Assembly (NCBI RefSeq): GCF_015529805.1 | Contig: NZ_CP064654.1 | Span: 1,798,001 to 1,862,000, forward strand | Direction of reading: 5' to 3' | Origin: Qipengyuania soli | Lineage (GTDB): Bacteria; Pseudomonadota; Alphaproteobacteria; Sphingomonadales; Sphingomonadaceae | DNA: 64,000 bases | In this document: piece after piece, positions 18,636 to 28,087 of the stretch | Position numbering within the stretch: position 1 is the stretch's first letter | Layout of the letters: each line of letters begins with the position of its first letter | Notes under the pieces: model-generated | Databases searched by the model: none | The model's input: only the letters and a program-made list of their open reading frames with translations | What the model was told of the DNA's origin: nothing | Program-made: the position numbers and the translations under genes

Positions 18636-20666
18636 GTGATCCGTCTCTTCCTGCTTTTCATCGCGGCCACCTTCCTCCCGGCCGCGGCTGTGCAGGCGGA
18701 GACGGTGTCCTCGCCCGACGGTCGTACCGTGGTTACACTCGACACCGACGGCGAGGGCATCCCTTTCTACGAGGTCGTCCGCGACGGCACCCCCGTGATC
18801 GCCAAGTCGACCCTTGGCTTCACGTTTACCGATGCCGACCCGATGCGCCGCAATTTCGAAGTCGTTGCGGTGACCGCCGACGCAGCCGATACCCGTTGGG
18901 AGCAACCCTGGGGCGAACGCCGGTGGGTGGCCGACCGCCATAACGAGATCGCCCTCACCTTCCGCCAGAAGGATGCGACTGCTCGCGAGGTAACCGTGCG
19001 GTTGCGCGTTTTCGACGACGGAATGGGCTTCCGCTACGAATTCCCCCAGAGCGATGCGCAACCGGTCCGCCGCATCGCCGAGGAGCTGACCGAGTTCAAC
19101 ATCGCCAGCGACGGCACCGCATGGTCGATCCCGGCCGGCGACTGGAACCGGTACGAATACCTCTATTCGCGAACTCCGATCTCGGCGCTTTCGACGGTGC
19201 ATACGCCCGTGACGATGGTGCTGGCGAACGGTACCCACCTGTCCTTCCACGAGGCCGCGCTGGTCGACTATTCTGGCATGTGGCTGAAGCGTATGGAGGG
19301 CACGCGGCTGCGCGCCCTGCTCGCCCCGTCACCGCAGGGCGCCAAGGTCGTTCGCGAAGGCGCCTTCACCACCCCCTGGCGGACAATCCAGATTGCCGAC
19401 GGTCCGGCAGGGCTCTTCGAAAGCAGCCTGATCCTCAATCTCAACGAACCCAACACGCTCGGTGATGTGAGCTGGTTCAAGCCGCACAAGTACATCGGAA
19501 TCTGGTGGGAGATGCACCTCGACAAGACCAGTTGGGCGAGCGGTCCAAAGCATGGTGCAACCACGGAAAATGCGAAGAAGTACATCGACTTCGCGGCAGC
19601 GAATGGCTTTCGCGGCGTGCTGATCGAAGGCTGGAACAAGGGCTGGGACGGCACCTGGTTCGGCAATGGTCGCGAATTCAGCTTTACCGAAGCCTATCCC
19701 GACTTCGACCTCAAGGCAGTGACCGATTACGCCCGCAAGAAGGGCGTGCACCTGATCGGCCATCACGAGACAGGCGGGAACATCGCGGTCTACGAAGACC
19801 AGCTGGAAGACGCGATGGCACTCTACGAGAAGCTTGGCGTCGATGCCGTCAAGACCGGCTACGTCGCCGACGCAGGTGGCATCATCACGCGCGATGCCGA
19901 GGGCAAGGACCTGCTGGTCTGGCACGACGGTCAGGAAAATGTCCGCCACCACATCAAGGTCGTCGAGACCGCGGCCCGCCACCATGTCGCGGTCAATCCG
20001 CATGAGCCGGTGAAGGATACGGGCCTGCGTCGTACCTATCCCAACTGGGTCGCCCGCGAGGGTGCGCGCGGTGCGGAATACGACGCTTGGGGCGTGCCGA
20101 AGAACACCCCGGATCATGTCCCCGAGCTGATCTTCACGCGCCTGCTCGCCGGTCCCATGGACTATACCCCCGGCGTCTTCTCGCTCGAAGGCCGGGGCGC
20201 AACGGCGCCCGATATCCCGAGCACCCTCGCCCGCCAGCTGGCCTATTACGTGGCGATCTACTCGCCGATCCAGATGGCCGCCGACCTGCCGGAAAATCTC
20301 GCGAAATGGCCCAAGGCGCTCGACTTCGTGAAACGGGTCCCCGCCGACTGGAGCGAGAGCAAGCTGATCGAGGGTGCGGTCGGCGAATACGCTATCATTG
20401 CCCGGCAGGATCGCAATTCGCACGCCTGGTATGTCGGCGGCGTCACCGACGACAAGGAACGTGCGGTCAAACTGCTTCTCGCCTTCCTCGACAAGGGCAA
20501 GCGCTACACGGCGACGATCTGGCGCGATGGCGCCACGGCCGACGGTCTCGGCAGCGATCGCCATGCGATGGACGTGATCACTCAGAAGGTCACATCCGAC
20601 AGCGTAATCGACCTGCGGATGGCTCGCGCCGGCGGGTTCGCGATCGAAATCAAGCCGACGAAGTAG
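18636..20666 (+). CDS. GH97 alpha-glucosidase (SusB-like), secreted
   Basis: A 676-residue glycoside hydrolase family 97 protein with a signal peptide (hydrophobic LFLLFIAATFLPAAA, cleavage after VQA), hence periplasmic. The N-terminal beta-supersandwich runs to about residue 270 (SSPDGRTVVTLDTDGEG). The catalytic barrel contains KYIGIWWEMHLDKTSW, GFRGVLIEGWNKGWDG, HLIGHHETGGN, DAVKTGYV and VNPHEPVKDTGLRRTYPN, all typical of SusB-type enzymes with conserved glutamates for inverting hydrolysis. The GTG at 18636 lies one base after the previous stop with GGAG upstream; an earlier in-frame start would overlap the glucosidase. It probably trims maltodextrins to glucose in the periplasm and ends the operon. 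Confidence 0.87.
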   Translation: MIRLFLLFIAATFLPAAAVQAETVSSPDGRTVVTLDTDGEGIPFYEVVRDGTPVIAKSTLGFTFTDADPMRRNFEVVAVTADAADTRWEQPWGERRWVADRHNEIALTFRQKDATAREVTVRLRVFDDGMGFRYEFPQSDAQPVRRIAEELTEFNIASDGTAWSIPAGDWNRYEYLYSRTPISALSTVHTPVTMVLANGTHLSFHEAALVDYSGMWLKRMEGTRLRALLAPSPQGAKVVREGAFTTPWRTIQIADGPAGLFESSLILNLNEPNTLGDVSWFKPHKYIGIWWEMHLDKTSWASGPKHGATTENAKKYIDFAAANGFRGVLIEGWNKGWDGTWFGNGREFSFTEAYPDFDLKAVTDYARKKGVHLIGHHETGGNIAVYEDQLEDAMALYEKLGVDAVKTGYVADAGGIITRDAEGKDLLVWHDGQENVRHHIKVVETAARHHVAVNPHEPVKDTGLRRTYPNWVAREGARGAEYDAWGVPKNTPDHVPELIFTRLLAGPMDYTPGVFSLEGRGATAPDIPSTLARQLAYYVAIYSPIQMAADLPENLAKWPKALDFVKRVPADWSESKLIEGAVGEYAIIARQDRNSHAWYVGGVTDDKERAVKLLLAFLDKGKRYTATIWRDGATADGLGSDRHAMDVITQKVTSDSVIDLRMARAGGFAIEIKPTK

Positions 20667-20702
20667 ATTGCTATGGCAGGGCTTGCGCCAGCGGCCCGCA
20701 GC

Positions 20703-22352
20703 CTAGCCCTGCCCTGCCAGTAGCCCCCGTCCGATCACCTGCGCCTGGATTTCGCCGGCACCTTCGAAAATATTGAGAATGCGGGCGTCGCACAGCACGC
20801 GGCTGATCTCGTATTCCAACGCATAGCCGTTGCCGCCATGGATCTGCAGCGCGTTGTCGGCATTGCTCCAGGCGACCCGCGCCGCCAGCAACTTGGCCAT
20901 CCCCGCCTCGATGTCGCACCGCTCGCCTTTGTCCTTGTGACGCGCGGCGGAATAGGTCAGCTCCCGCGCCATCACCAGTTCTGCGGCCATCAGTGCCAGC
21001 TTGTCGGAGACCCGCGGGAAGCCGATCAGCGGCTTGCCAAACTGCTTGCGATCGAGCGCGTACGCCATGCCGAGGTCGAAGGCATTCCACGCCACCCCGA
21101 TGGCGCGCGCCGCAGTCTGGATGCGGGCACCCTCGAAGGTGCGCATGAGCTGCTTGAAGCCCTGCCCTTCCGCCCCGCCCAGCAGGCCGTCATGGCCCAC
21201 GGCGAAACCGTCGAAGCCGATCGCGTATTCCTTCATCCCGCGATAACCGAGCACCTCGATCTCGCTGCCGTCGATGCCGGGATCGGGGAACGGCTCCGCA
21301 TCGGTGCCGCGGGTCTTTTCGGCCAACAGCATGGACAGGCCGCCATACCCGGGCGTGTCCGCGTCGGTGCGGCACAGGACCGTCATCAGGTCGGCACGGG
21401 CCGCATGGGTGATCCAGTTCTTCGCCCCGTCGATGCGCCAGCTTCCGTCATCGGACTTTCGCGCTCGTGTGCGCACCGATGCAAGGTCGGAGCCGGTGTC
21501 GGGTTCGGTGAATACGGCAGTGGGCAGGATCGAACCGTCGGCAATCCTCGGCAGGTATTTCGCCTTCTGTTCGGCCGTGCCGTTCTCCCCGATCAGTTCA
21601 CCGGCGATCTCCGAGCGGGTGCCCAGCGATCCCGCGCATATCCAGCCGCGCGACAGTTCTTCCGAGACGAGGCACATGGCGGTCTTGCCAAGGCCGAGGC
21701 CTCCGAATTCTTCGGCAATGCAGACGCCGAACACCCCGAGCGCAGCCATTTCCTCGACCACCTCGATCGGGATCAACGCGTCGGCGAGATGCCATTTGTG
21801 CGCGTTGGGAGCGATCCTGTCGGCGGTGAAGCTGCGAAACTGCTCGCGGATCATATCCAGCGTCTCGTCATCGAAGGTCTCGTCCGGACGACCGCAGTCA
21901 GCCAGCAGTGCGGCCAGATCCGCGCGGCTTTCCGCCGTGTTTCCTGCCACCATGAACTGTGCGACCGCAGGTGACGCCCGCAGGGTATCGGCAGCCTCGG
22001 CGACGCCGAGTTCGGCCGGACGGACGAATTCGTTCTGGCTCATCGGGACCGAAGCGGCGAGCTGGTTGAGGTATTCGCCAAAGCCGATCCGCAGAACCAG
22101 TTCCTCGATCGCGCCGAACCGTCCCGCCTTGCGCGAACGTGAGGCCCAGTCCGCAGTGGCCTCGAGCGCCGCCACGGTCGTTCCGATCCAGGCAAAGCCA
22201 TGCACGCGGCGCTGGTGGCGCTCGACAAGTGCCGCCTCGATCCGGCCCTCATCCGCACCTTGCACCTCCGCAAGGGTCGCAACACGCGCCGCCGCGGCAA
22301 AATTCTTTGCCGCTCCGCAAGCGTCGTGCGCCAGGCTTATCCAGTCCGTCAT
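20703..22352 (-). CDS. acyl-CoA dehydrogenase with long N-terminal extension, probable methylsuccinyl-CoA dehydrogenase
   Basis: A 549-residue flavoenzyme. The acyl-CoA dehydrogenase fold starts only at about residue 170 ([16 protein letters not shown]), after a helical extension. Landmarks are [98 protein letters not shown] and [18 protein letters not shown]. The length, the extension and the segments [11 protein letters not shown] and [12 protein letters not shown] match my recollection of (2S)-methylsuccinyl-CoA dehydrogenase of the ethylmalonyl-CoA pathway. No other gene of that pathway is visible here, so the specific call rests on family resemblance; the general acyl-CoA dehydrogenase call is firm. 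Divergent from the aldehyde dehydrogenase. Confidence 0.72.
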   Translation of the reverse strand: MTDWISLAHDACGAAKNFAAAARVATLAEVQGADEGRIEAALVERHQRRVHGFAWIGTTVAALEATADWASRSRKAGRFGAIEELVLRIGFGEYLNQLAASVPMSQNEFVRPAELGVAEAADTLRASPAVAQFMVAGNTAESRADLAALLADCGRPDETFDDETLDMIREQFRSFTADRIAPNAHKWHLADALIPIEVVEEMAALGVFGVCIAEEFGGLGLGKTAMCLVSEELSRGWICAGSLGTRSEIAGELIGENGTAEQKAKYLPRIADGSILPTAVFTEPDTGSDLASVRTRARKSDDGSWRIDGAKNWITHAARADLMTVLCRTDADTPGYGGLSMLLAEKTRGTDAEPFPDPGIDGSEIEVLGYRGMKEYAIGFDGFAVGHDGLLGGAEGQGFKQLMRTFEGARIQTAARAIGVAWNAFDLGMAYALDRKQFGKPLIGFPRVSDKLALMAAELVMARELTYSAARHKDKGERCDIEAGMAKLLAARVAWSNADNALQIHGGNGYALEYEISRVLCDARILNIFEGAGEIQAQVIGRGLLAGQG

Positions 22353-22460
22353 CGATCAGTGCCCCAGAGACAATCTTCATCGCCACATTGGCGGTGCCTT
22401 CCTGAAAAGGTCAATGGCGCTGCCACCCCGAAACGTCCGGCAGGAATGCCTTCTCTTACC

Positions 22461-22475
22461 CCAAGGTACAATTGG
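22461..22475 (+). promoter_or_regulatory. PQQ-island box 1, upstream of aldehyde dehydrogenase
   Basis: CCAAGGTACAATTGG on the plus strand ends 64 bases before the aldehyde dehydrogenase ATG. It is one of six copies of a directional box (CCvAArGTnCAAT) found before genes of the alcohol oxidation island. It probably binds the LuxR-type response regulator encoded at 28088-28771; that link is inference. Confidence 0.6.
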
Positions 22476-22539
22476 CGACTCCGAGGAGCAGGCCCAAGCT
22501 GAAATCCGAATTTCGTATAGGGCGAGAGGAGAATGACAG

Positions 22540-24060
22540 ATGCTTGAGCAAGCCCTCAGCAAGTTCAGCGGCAAATCGCTGATCAAGGAAAAGTTCGACA
22601 ACTTCATCGGCGGCAAGTGGGTCGCCCCGGTCAAGGGTCAGTATTTCGACAATATTTCACCCGTCACGGGCAAGCCGGTATGCCAGGTTGCACGCGGCAG
22701 CGCGGAAGACATCGAACTCGCACTCGACGCGGCCCACAAGGCGAAGGATGCATGGGGCAAGACCTCGACAACCGAGCGCGCCATCATCCTGAACAGGATT
22801 GCCCAGCGCATGGAGGACAACCTCGACATGCTGGCCATGGTTGAAACGATCGACAACGGCAAGCCGATCCGCGAAACGACCGCGGCGGACATGCCGCTGG
22901 CGGTCGACCACTTCCGCTATTTCGCCGGTGCCCTGCGCGCGCAGGAAGGCTCCATTTCCGAGATCGACCACGATACCGTGGCGTATCACTTCCACGAGCC
23001 CCTCGGTGTCGTCGGCCAGATTATCCCGTGGAACTTCCCGATCCTGATGGCGGTGTGGAAGCTCGCGCCAGCGCTTGCAGCAGGCAATTGCGTCGTGCTC
23101 AAGCCGGCCGAGCAGACCCCCATGTCGATCATGGTTCTTATGGAACTGATCGGCGACCTGCTCCCCGATGGCGTGGTCAATGTGGTCAACGGCTTCGGTC
23201 TCGAAGCTGGCAAGCCGCTCGCCAGCAACAAGCGTATCGCCAAGATCGCATTCACCGGCGAAACGACCACCGGTCGCCTCATCATGCAATATGCCTCGGA
23301 AAACCTAATTCCGTGCACGCTGGAACTGGGCGGCAAGAGCCCCAACATCTTCTTCGCCGACGTCATGCGCGAAGACGACGACTTCTTCGACAAGGCACTC
23401 GAAGGCTTTGCCATGTTTGCGCTGAACCAGGGCGAAGTGTGCACCTGTCCCAGCCGCGCACTTGTCCATGAATCGATCTACGACCGCTTCATGGAACGGG
23501 CCATCGCCCGGGTCGAAGCAATCAAGCTCGGCAGCCCGCTGGATGCTGCGACCATGGTGGGTGCCCAGGCATCGAACGACCAGCTCGAAAAGATCCTCAG
23601 CTACATCGACATCGGCAGGGACGAAGGTGCCAATGTGCTGACCGGTGGCGGCCGTCAGGTTCACGATGGCGAACTGGCCGAGGGCTATTACGTCAAGCCG
23701 ACGGTTCTCGAAGGCCACAACAAGATGCGGATCTTCCAGGAAGAAATCTTCGGCCCAGTCCTATCGGTGACGAAGTTCTCTTCCGACGAGGAGGCGCTCA
23801 GCATCGCCAACGACACGCTCTATGGCCTCGGAGCCGGGGTGTGGAGCCGCGATGCCAACACCTGCTACCGCTTCGGCCGAGCCATCCAGGCCGGCCGGGT
23901 ATGGACCAATTGCTACCATGCCTATCCCGCGCACGCTGCCTTCGGCGGCTACAAGCAGTCGGGTATCGGTCGCGAGAACCACAAGATGATGCTCGAGCAC
24001 TACCAGCAGACCAAGAACCTGCTGGTCAGCTATAGCCCAAAGGCGCTCGGCTTCTTCTGA
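22540..24060 (+). CDS. NAD-dependent aldehyde dehydrogenase (ExaC/AcoD-like)
   Basis: A 506-residue aldehyde dehydrogenase. Seen are the cofactor-loop [21 protein letters not shown], the KPAEQTP segment, the general-base glutamate in LELGGKSPN and the nucleophilic cysteine in [12 protein letters not shown]. The N-terminus ([20 protein letters not shown]) and C-terminus ([17 protein letters not shown]) match the acetaldehyde/short-chain ExaC type. It should oxidise the aldehyde made by the PQQ alcohol dehydrogenase at 28834-30576, with NAD in the cytoplasm. GGAGAATGACAG precedes the ATG. The next gene is DUF779, its usual partner. One of the six shared boxes lies in its promoter. Confidence 0.9.
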   Translation: MLEQALSKFSGKSLIKEKFDNFIGGKWVAPVKGQYFDNISPVTGKPVCQVARGSAEDIELALDAAHKAKDAWGKTSTTERAIILNRIAQRMEDNLDMLAMVETIDNGKPIRETTAADMPLAVDHFRYFAGALRAQEGSISEIDHDTVAYHFHEPLGVVGQIIPWNFPILMAVWKLAPALAAGNCVVLKPAEQTPMSIMVLMELIGDLLPDGVVNVVNGFGLEAGKPLASNKRIAKIAFTGETTTGRLIMQYASENLIPCTLELGGKSPNIFFADVMREDDDFFDKALEGFAMFALNQGEVCTCPSRALVHESIYDRFMERAIARVEAIKLGSPLDAATMVGAQASNDQLEKILSYIDIGRDEGANVLTGGGRQVHDGELAEGYYVKPTVLEGHNKMRIFQEEIFGPVLSVTKFSSDEEALSIANDTLYGLGAGVWSRDANTCYRFGRAIQAGRVWTNCYHAYPAHAAFGGYKQSGIGRENHKMMLEHYQQTKNLLVSYSPKALGFF

Positions 24061-24141
24061 TGCCGCGCGGCGCATCGCCGATATCGTTTCCCGTCGCGCC
24101 GACTGGTTCCTCTCGAGGCGGTCGGGAAACGGTTCCCCAGA

Positions 24142-24167
24142 GACGGGCAGGCTTGCGCCTGCCCGTC
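24142..24167 (+). terminator. strong hairpin between aldehyde dehydrogenase and DUF779
   Basis: A perfect 11-bp stem GACGGGCAGGC/GCCTGCCCGTC with a TTGC loop lies 8 bases before the DUF779 ATG; only CGATTT follows, so the U-tract is weak. A second complementary pair, CGTTTCCCG (24085-24093) and CGGGAAACG (24123-24131), lies just upstream. This could be a leaky terminator or a structure covering the DUF779 ribosome site. Confidence 0.5.
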
Positions 24168-24175
24168 CGATTTGC

Positions 24176-24601
24176 ATGATCCGGCCGATGGAAAGGCTTC
24201 TGGTCCCGCCGCGCATTCTCGCCACCGCCGAAGCGGAAGAGTGGATCCTCAAGCTGGAGGACATCCACGGCCCTCTGATGTTCCATCAGTCCGGTGGCTG
24301 CTGCGACGGTTCCGCGCCGATGTGCTTCCCGCGCGGGGAGTTCCGCGTCGGCGGGCAGGACGTGTTGCTCGGCCACCTCGTCAACGACACGCCGGTATGG
24401 ATCGGCGCTGCCCAGTTCGAATACTGGCGCCATACGCAGGTCACCATTGACGTCGTTCCCGGACGGGGATCGGGCATGAGCGTGGAAGCGCCCGAAGGCA
24501 TCCGCTTCATCGTGCGCAGTCGCGTATTCAGCGACGCCGAGGCAGAGGCCCTTGCCGCATGTGGCGAGCCTCAAAGAGGAGACACTTACGTAGGGCCCTG
24601 A
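24176..24601 (+). CDS. DUF779 protein, aldehyde dehydrogenase partner
   Basis: A DUF779 protein of 141 residues if started at 24176, or 137 from the second ATG at 24188. The signature is MFHQSGGCCDGSAPMCFPRGEF with its CC pair and third cysteine, followed by QFEYWRHTQVTIDVVPGRGSGMS and SVEAPEGIRFIVRSRVF. Family members almost always stand beside ExaC-type aldehyde dehydrogenases; no biochemical role has been settled to my knowledge. The conserved cysteines suggest metal or redox chemistry. No clear Shine-Dalgarno precedes either ATG, and a strong hairpin ends 8 bases upstream, so translation may depend on the structure or on coupling to the upstream transcript. Confidence 0.82.
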   Translation: MIRPMERLLVPPRILATAEAEEWILKLEDIHGPLMFHQSGGCCDGSAPMCFPRGEFRVGGQDVLLGHLVNDTPVWIGAAQFEYWRHTQVTIDVVPGRGSGMSVEAPEGIRFIVRSRVFSDAEAEALAACGEPQRGDTYVGP

Positions 24602-24736
24602 GCGCACCAAGACGCTTGGAAATCAGCGTTGCTTGGGCCATAATTTGACGCTCCCGCAAAACAGAAACCGACAGGTTCACGCGCGGGATAGGGGAGAGAG
24701 GTTCTGCACCGGAGACGCCAGGATCTGGACGGTCTC

Positions 24737-25855
24737 GTGACCGCTGCATCGCATGCCGACGATCCGGCATTGGCGGTGGCAGAAGTCGTGTCAGCAATCG
24801 GTGATCGGGCGCTTGCCGGTGGCGTGCTGTTCTGTTCGCAGAAGTTCGATCGCGAGGCACTCGCCGCCGAAATTTCGAGCCACCTCGCCCATTTTCCGCT
24901 GATCGGCTGTACCAGTGCAGGCGAACTCACGCCGCGAGGGTACGACGAGGACAGCCTTGTCTTCGTTGGTTTCCCGGCGGCGAGTTTCGCCATGTCGGTG
25001 CTGACCTTCACCGACCTCGATGGCTTCGACCGCGATGGTGCGCGCAGCCGGATCAGGCACCTCGCCGCCAACGCCCGGCAGGAAGCCCGGGTCCTTGGTA
25101 ACGAGCTTCACCAGGTGGCGCTGTTCCTCGTCGACGGGCTTTCCCACCGCGAGGAAGTCCTGACCATGACGGCACAGGATGCGTTGGGAGAAATCGAACT
25201 CGTCGGCGGGTCGAGCGGTGACGGTCTGCTGTTCCGCGAAACCGGCGTCCTTGTCGACAACGAGTTCCGCCGCGATGCCGCCGTCATCGCCATCCTGACC
25301 AGCTCGCGACCGCTGCACGTGTTTTCGGCAAACCATTACCAGCCCGGGCCGGAACGCATGGTAGTGACCGAAGCCGACAGCGAACGGCGGATCGTCTACG
25401 AGATCAACGCCGCTCCGGCGGCCGAGGAATATCTGCGCCTCGTAGGTGGCCCCGCTTCCAAGCTCGATACCGGCTTCTTCGCCGCCCACCCTCCGATGGT
25501 GCGCACCGGCGGAACCTACCATGTCCGGTCGATCCAGTCGGCCAATCCCGACGGCAGCCTGACCTTCTACTGTGCGATCGATACCGGCATCGTCCTGACC
25601 ATCGGCGAGCCCGTCGACCGGATCGCCCAGCTGAAGAGGATGTTCGAGGACCTGGAACAGCATGTAGGCTCACTCGACGCCGTTCTGGGGTTCGATTGCG
25701 TGCTCAACCGGGTCGATGCCGAGGATCGCCAACTGGCGCGGCAGGTGTCGGAAATCTATGCGGAAAACAACGTCATCGGCTTCAACACCTATGGCGAGCA
25801 GTATCTAGCAGCACACGTCAACCAGACCCTGAGCGGCTTGGCGATCGGCCGCTGA
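24737..25855 (+). CDS. FIST domain sensory protein
   Basis: A 372-residue protein made of FIST N and FIST C domains: GVLFCSQKFDREALAAEISSH, LIGCTSAGELTPRGYDEDS and VGGSSGDGLLF in the first part, and GFNTYGEQYLAAHVNQTLSGLAIG at the C-terminal end. FIST domains are proposed small-ligand sensors of signal transduction. It is fused in operon (TGATG overlap) to the hybrid kinase, as in the Pseudomonas ErcS' region that controls PQQ ethanol oxidation. The start is GTG 24737; in-frame stops close upstream exclude a longer ATG start, though its ribosome site is weak. It has no signal peptide, so it senses in the cytoplasm. The ligand is unknown. Confidence 0.85.
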   Translation: MTAASHADDPALAVAEVVSAIGDRALAGGVLFCSQKFDREALAAEISSHLAHFPLIGCTSAGELTPRGYDEDSLVFVGFPAASFAMSVLTFTDLDGFDRDGARSRIRHLAANARQEARVLGNELHQVALFLVDGLSHREEVLTMTAQDALGEIELVGGSSGDGLLFRETGVLVDNEFRRDAAVIAILTSSRPLHVFSANHYQPGPERMVVTEADSERRIVYEINAAPAAEEYLRLVGGPASKLDTGFFAAHPPMVRTGGTYHVRSIQSANPDGSLTFYCAIDTGIVLTIGEPVDRIAQLKRMFEDLEQHVGSLDAVLGFDCVLNRVDAEDRQLARQVSEIYAENNVIGFNTYGEQYLAAHVNQTLSGLAIGR

Positions 25856-28080
25856 TGGCCAGCAGGTTGCACATGCCCGGTCCTGCCATCGAGGAGGAAG
25901 AGGACGTTGCCGCCCTGCGCGCGCGGATCGAACGTCTCGAGAAGATCAACAACGCCCTCATCGACCGCGTGGAGCGTTCGACCGATATCCAGGGTGGGGC
26001 ATTCTCGATGTTCGAGACTGCCATCACGCTCGAGGCGATGGTTCGCGACCGGACTTCCGATCTCGAAGAAGCGATGGGCCAGCTCAACGTCGCGAACGCC
26101 AAGCTGGAAGCAGCGCACCACGATGCCGACGCGGCCCGCGCCCGTCTGCGCGATGCGATCGAGTCTCTCAACGATGGTTTCGCGCTGTTCGATGCCAACG
26201 ACCGGCTGCTGATGTGCAACCGCGCCTTCCTCGCCTTCTGGCCGGAACTGGAAGAGGTTGCAGAGGACGGTCCCAACTTTGCCGAGCTGGCCGAACGCCT
26301 CGCGAGAAGCGGGCGGACGATCGGCTCGCTGGTCGCCCCCGAGCGGTGGGTCAAGGATCGCATCGAGCGCCACGCACGCGCCGATGGCGTCCATGTGCAG
26401 GCGATGAGCGACGGGCGCTGGGTCCAGATCAACGAACTGCGAACCAGCGAAGGCGGCACTGTCGGCATTTATACCGACATCACCAGCGTGAAGGCGGAAG
26501 ATGCACGCCAGCGCGCCAAGGAGCTGGCGGCCAGGAACCTGGCGCTGCAATCGACGCTCGACACGCTGTCCGAAGGCGCCTGCCTGTTCGATGAAAACCG
26601 CAAGCTGCAGGCGTGGAACGGCGGGCTCGCCGACATGCTCAAGCTCGACAAGGGCGTGCAGTCGATCATCGGCACCCATGAAGAATTGGCAGCCTATTGC
26701 ATCGACGAACGCGGGCTGGATCGCCCGCAGGCTGTCGAATGGCGCGACGGGCGGAGCCCGCGAATCAGCACCGAATGCATGATGGGCGACCGCAACTTCG
26801 TCGTCCGCTCGGTCACGCTGGCGACGGGCGGGATGGCCTTTGCCTTCGACGATGTCACCGACCGCATCCGCTTCCAACGCTCCCTGACCGAGACGGCCGA
26901 GATGCTCGAGCGTGCGGTTGAGCAGCGAACCGCCGAACTGGTCGATGTGAACCGCGAACTGGTCGAAGCGAAGAACGAGGCAGAACGCGCCAACAAGTCG
27001 AAGACGAGCTTTATCGCCGCGGCAAGCCATGACCTGCTTCAGCCGCTGAATGCCGCGCGGCTGTTCGTATCGGCGCTCGGTGACCAACGGCTTCCCGGCG
27101 AGGCCAAACGCCTGACTGGCCAGGCTTCGGTGGCGCTCGATTCGGTGGAGGAACTGCTCGAGGCCCTGTTCGAAATTTCCAAACTCGATGCCGGTGCGGT
27201 TGCTCCGGACATCGAATCCCTGGACCTCGGCAAGACCTTCACCGCCCTGCGGATCGAGCACGGTCCTGCCGCCGAGGCCAAGGGCCTCGTCTTCAATGTC
27301 GAGCCGACCGACCAATGGGCGATGAGCGACCAGAGGATGCTGCGCCGCATTCTCCAGAACCTCGTTTCGAATGCGATCCGGTATACCGAGGAGGGCACGG
27401 TATCGCTTTCCGTGACCGAGGATGGCGATGAGGTGCGGATCCAGGTGCGCGACACCGGCCCCGGCATCCCGCCTGAGAAGCGCGAAGCGATCTTCGAGGA
27501 ATTCCGCCGGTTGAGAAGCACCAGCAAGCAACCGGGGCATGGTCTCGGACTTGCGATCGTCCGGCGGTATTCGGCGACACTGGGACACGCGATCGAGATA
27601 GATTCAGAGGCAGGTGATGGTGCGCAGTTCACCGTTATCGTGCCGAAGGGCGAACGCAGCCCGGTCCCTGCAGACGCGCGCCCGCAACGTCGCAGCAGGT
27701 CGCCCGCTTCCGCCGGTGCGGCGCTGCTGATCGACAACGATCCGGCCATCCTCGACGGTATGGAGGCCCTGTTGTCGGGTTGGGGATTGAATGTCGTCGC
27801 CGCAACTTCGCACGAGGATCCGCTTGTTCAGGCGGCTGCACTCGCTAACCCGGCGGTTCTGATTGCCGACTATCATCTCGACGACGGGATGACGGGCAAT
27901 GCGGCGATTACCGATTTGCGGAAGGCCGCAAACGTCGACCTGCCCGCCCTCGTCATCACCGCCGACCGCAGCGACGAGGTGAAGAACGAACTTTCCGACC
28001 TTGGAGTCCAGGTGCTGACCAAACCGGTCAAGCCAGCCCAACTGCGCGCGCTGCTGAGACAGCTCGGCGTGCTCCGCTAG
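25855..28080 (+). CDS. hybrid sensor histidine kinase/response regulator (NahK/ErcS'-like)
   Basis: A 741-residue soluble hybrid kinase. An N-terminal coiled coil (about 15-110, rich in Glu/Arg/Leu) is followed by two PAS-like domains beginning DAIESLNDGFALFDAND and DTLSEGACLFDENRK, another coiled coil, HisKA with phospho-His392 (AAASHDLLQPLNAARLF), HATPase (NLVSNAIRYTEEG, DTGPGIP, GHGLGLAIVRRY) and a C-terminal receiver with Asp672 (LIADYHLDDG). There are no membrane segments. It is translationally coupled to the FIST gene and convergent to the LuxR-type regulator. The likely role is to signal alcohol availability to that regulator; the order of phosphotransfer is unknown. Confidence 0.88.
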   Translation: MASRLHMPGPAIEEEEDVAALRARIERLEKINNALIDRVERSTDIQGGAFSMFETAITLEAMVRDRTSDLEEAMGQLNVANAKLEAAHHDADAARARLRDAIESLNDGFALFDANDRLLMCNRAFLAFWPELEEVAEDGPNFAELAERLARSGRTIGSLVAPERWVKDRIERHARADGVHVQAMSDGRWVQINELRTSEGGTVGIYTDITSVKAEDARQRAKELAARNLALQSTLDTLSEGACLFDENRKLQAWNGGLADMLKLDKGVQSIIGTHEELAAYCIDERGLDRPQAVEWRDGRSPRISTECMMGDRNFVVRSVTLATGGMAFAFDDVTDRIRFQRSLTETAEMLERAVEQRTAELVDVNRELVEAKNEAERANKSKTSFIAAASHDLLQPLNAARLFVSALGDQRLPGEAKRLTGQASVALDSVEELLEALFEISKLDAGAVAPDIESLDLGKTFTALRIEHGPAAEAKGLVFNVEPTDQWAMSDQRMLRRILQNLVSNAIRYTEEGTVSLSVTEDGDEVRIQVRDTGPGIPPEKREAIFEEFRRLRSTSKQPGHGLGLAIVRRYSATLGHAIEIDSEAGDGAQFTVIVPKGERSPVPADARPQRRSRSPASAGAALLIDNDPAILDGMEALLSGWGLNVVAATSHEDPLVQAAALANPAVLIADYHLDDGMTGNAAITDLRKAANVDLPALVITADRSDEVKNELSDLGVQVLTKPVKPAQLRALLRQLGVLR

Positions 28081-28087
28081 GTTCCGC

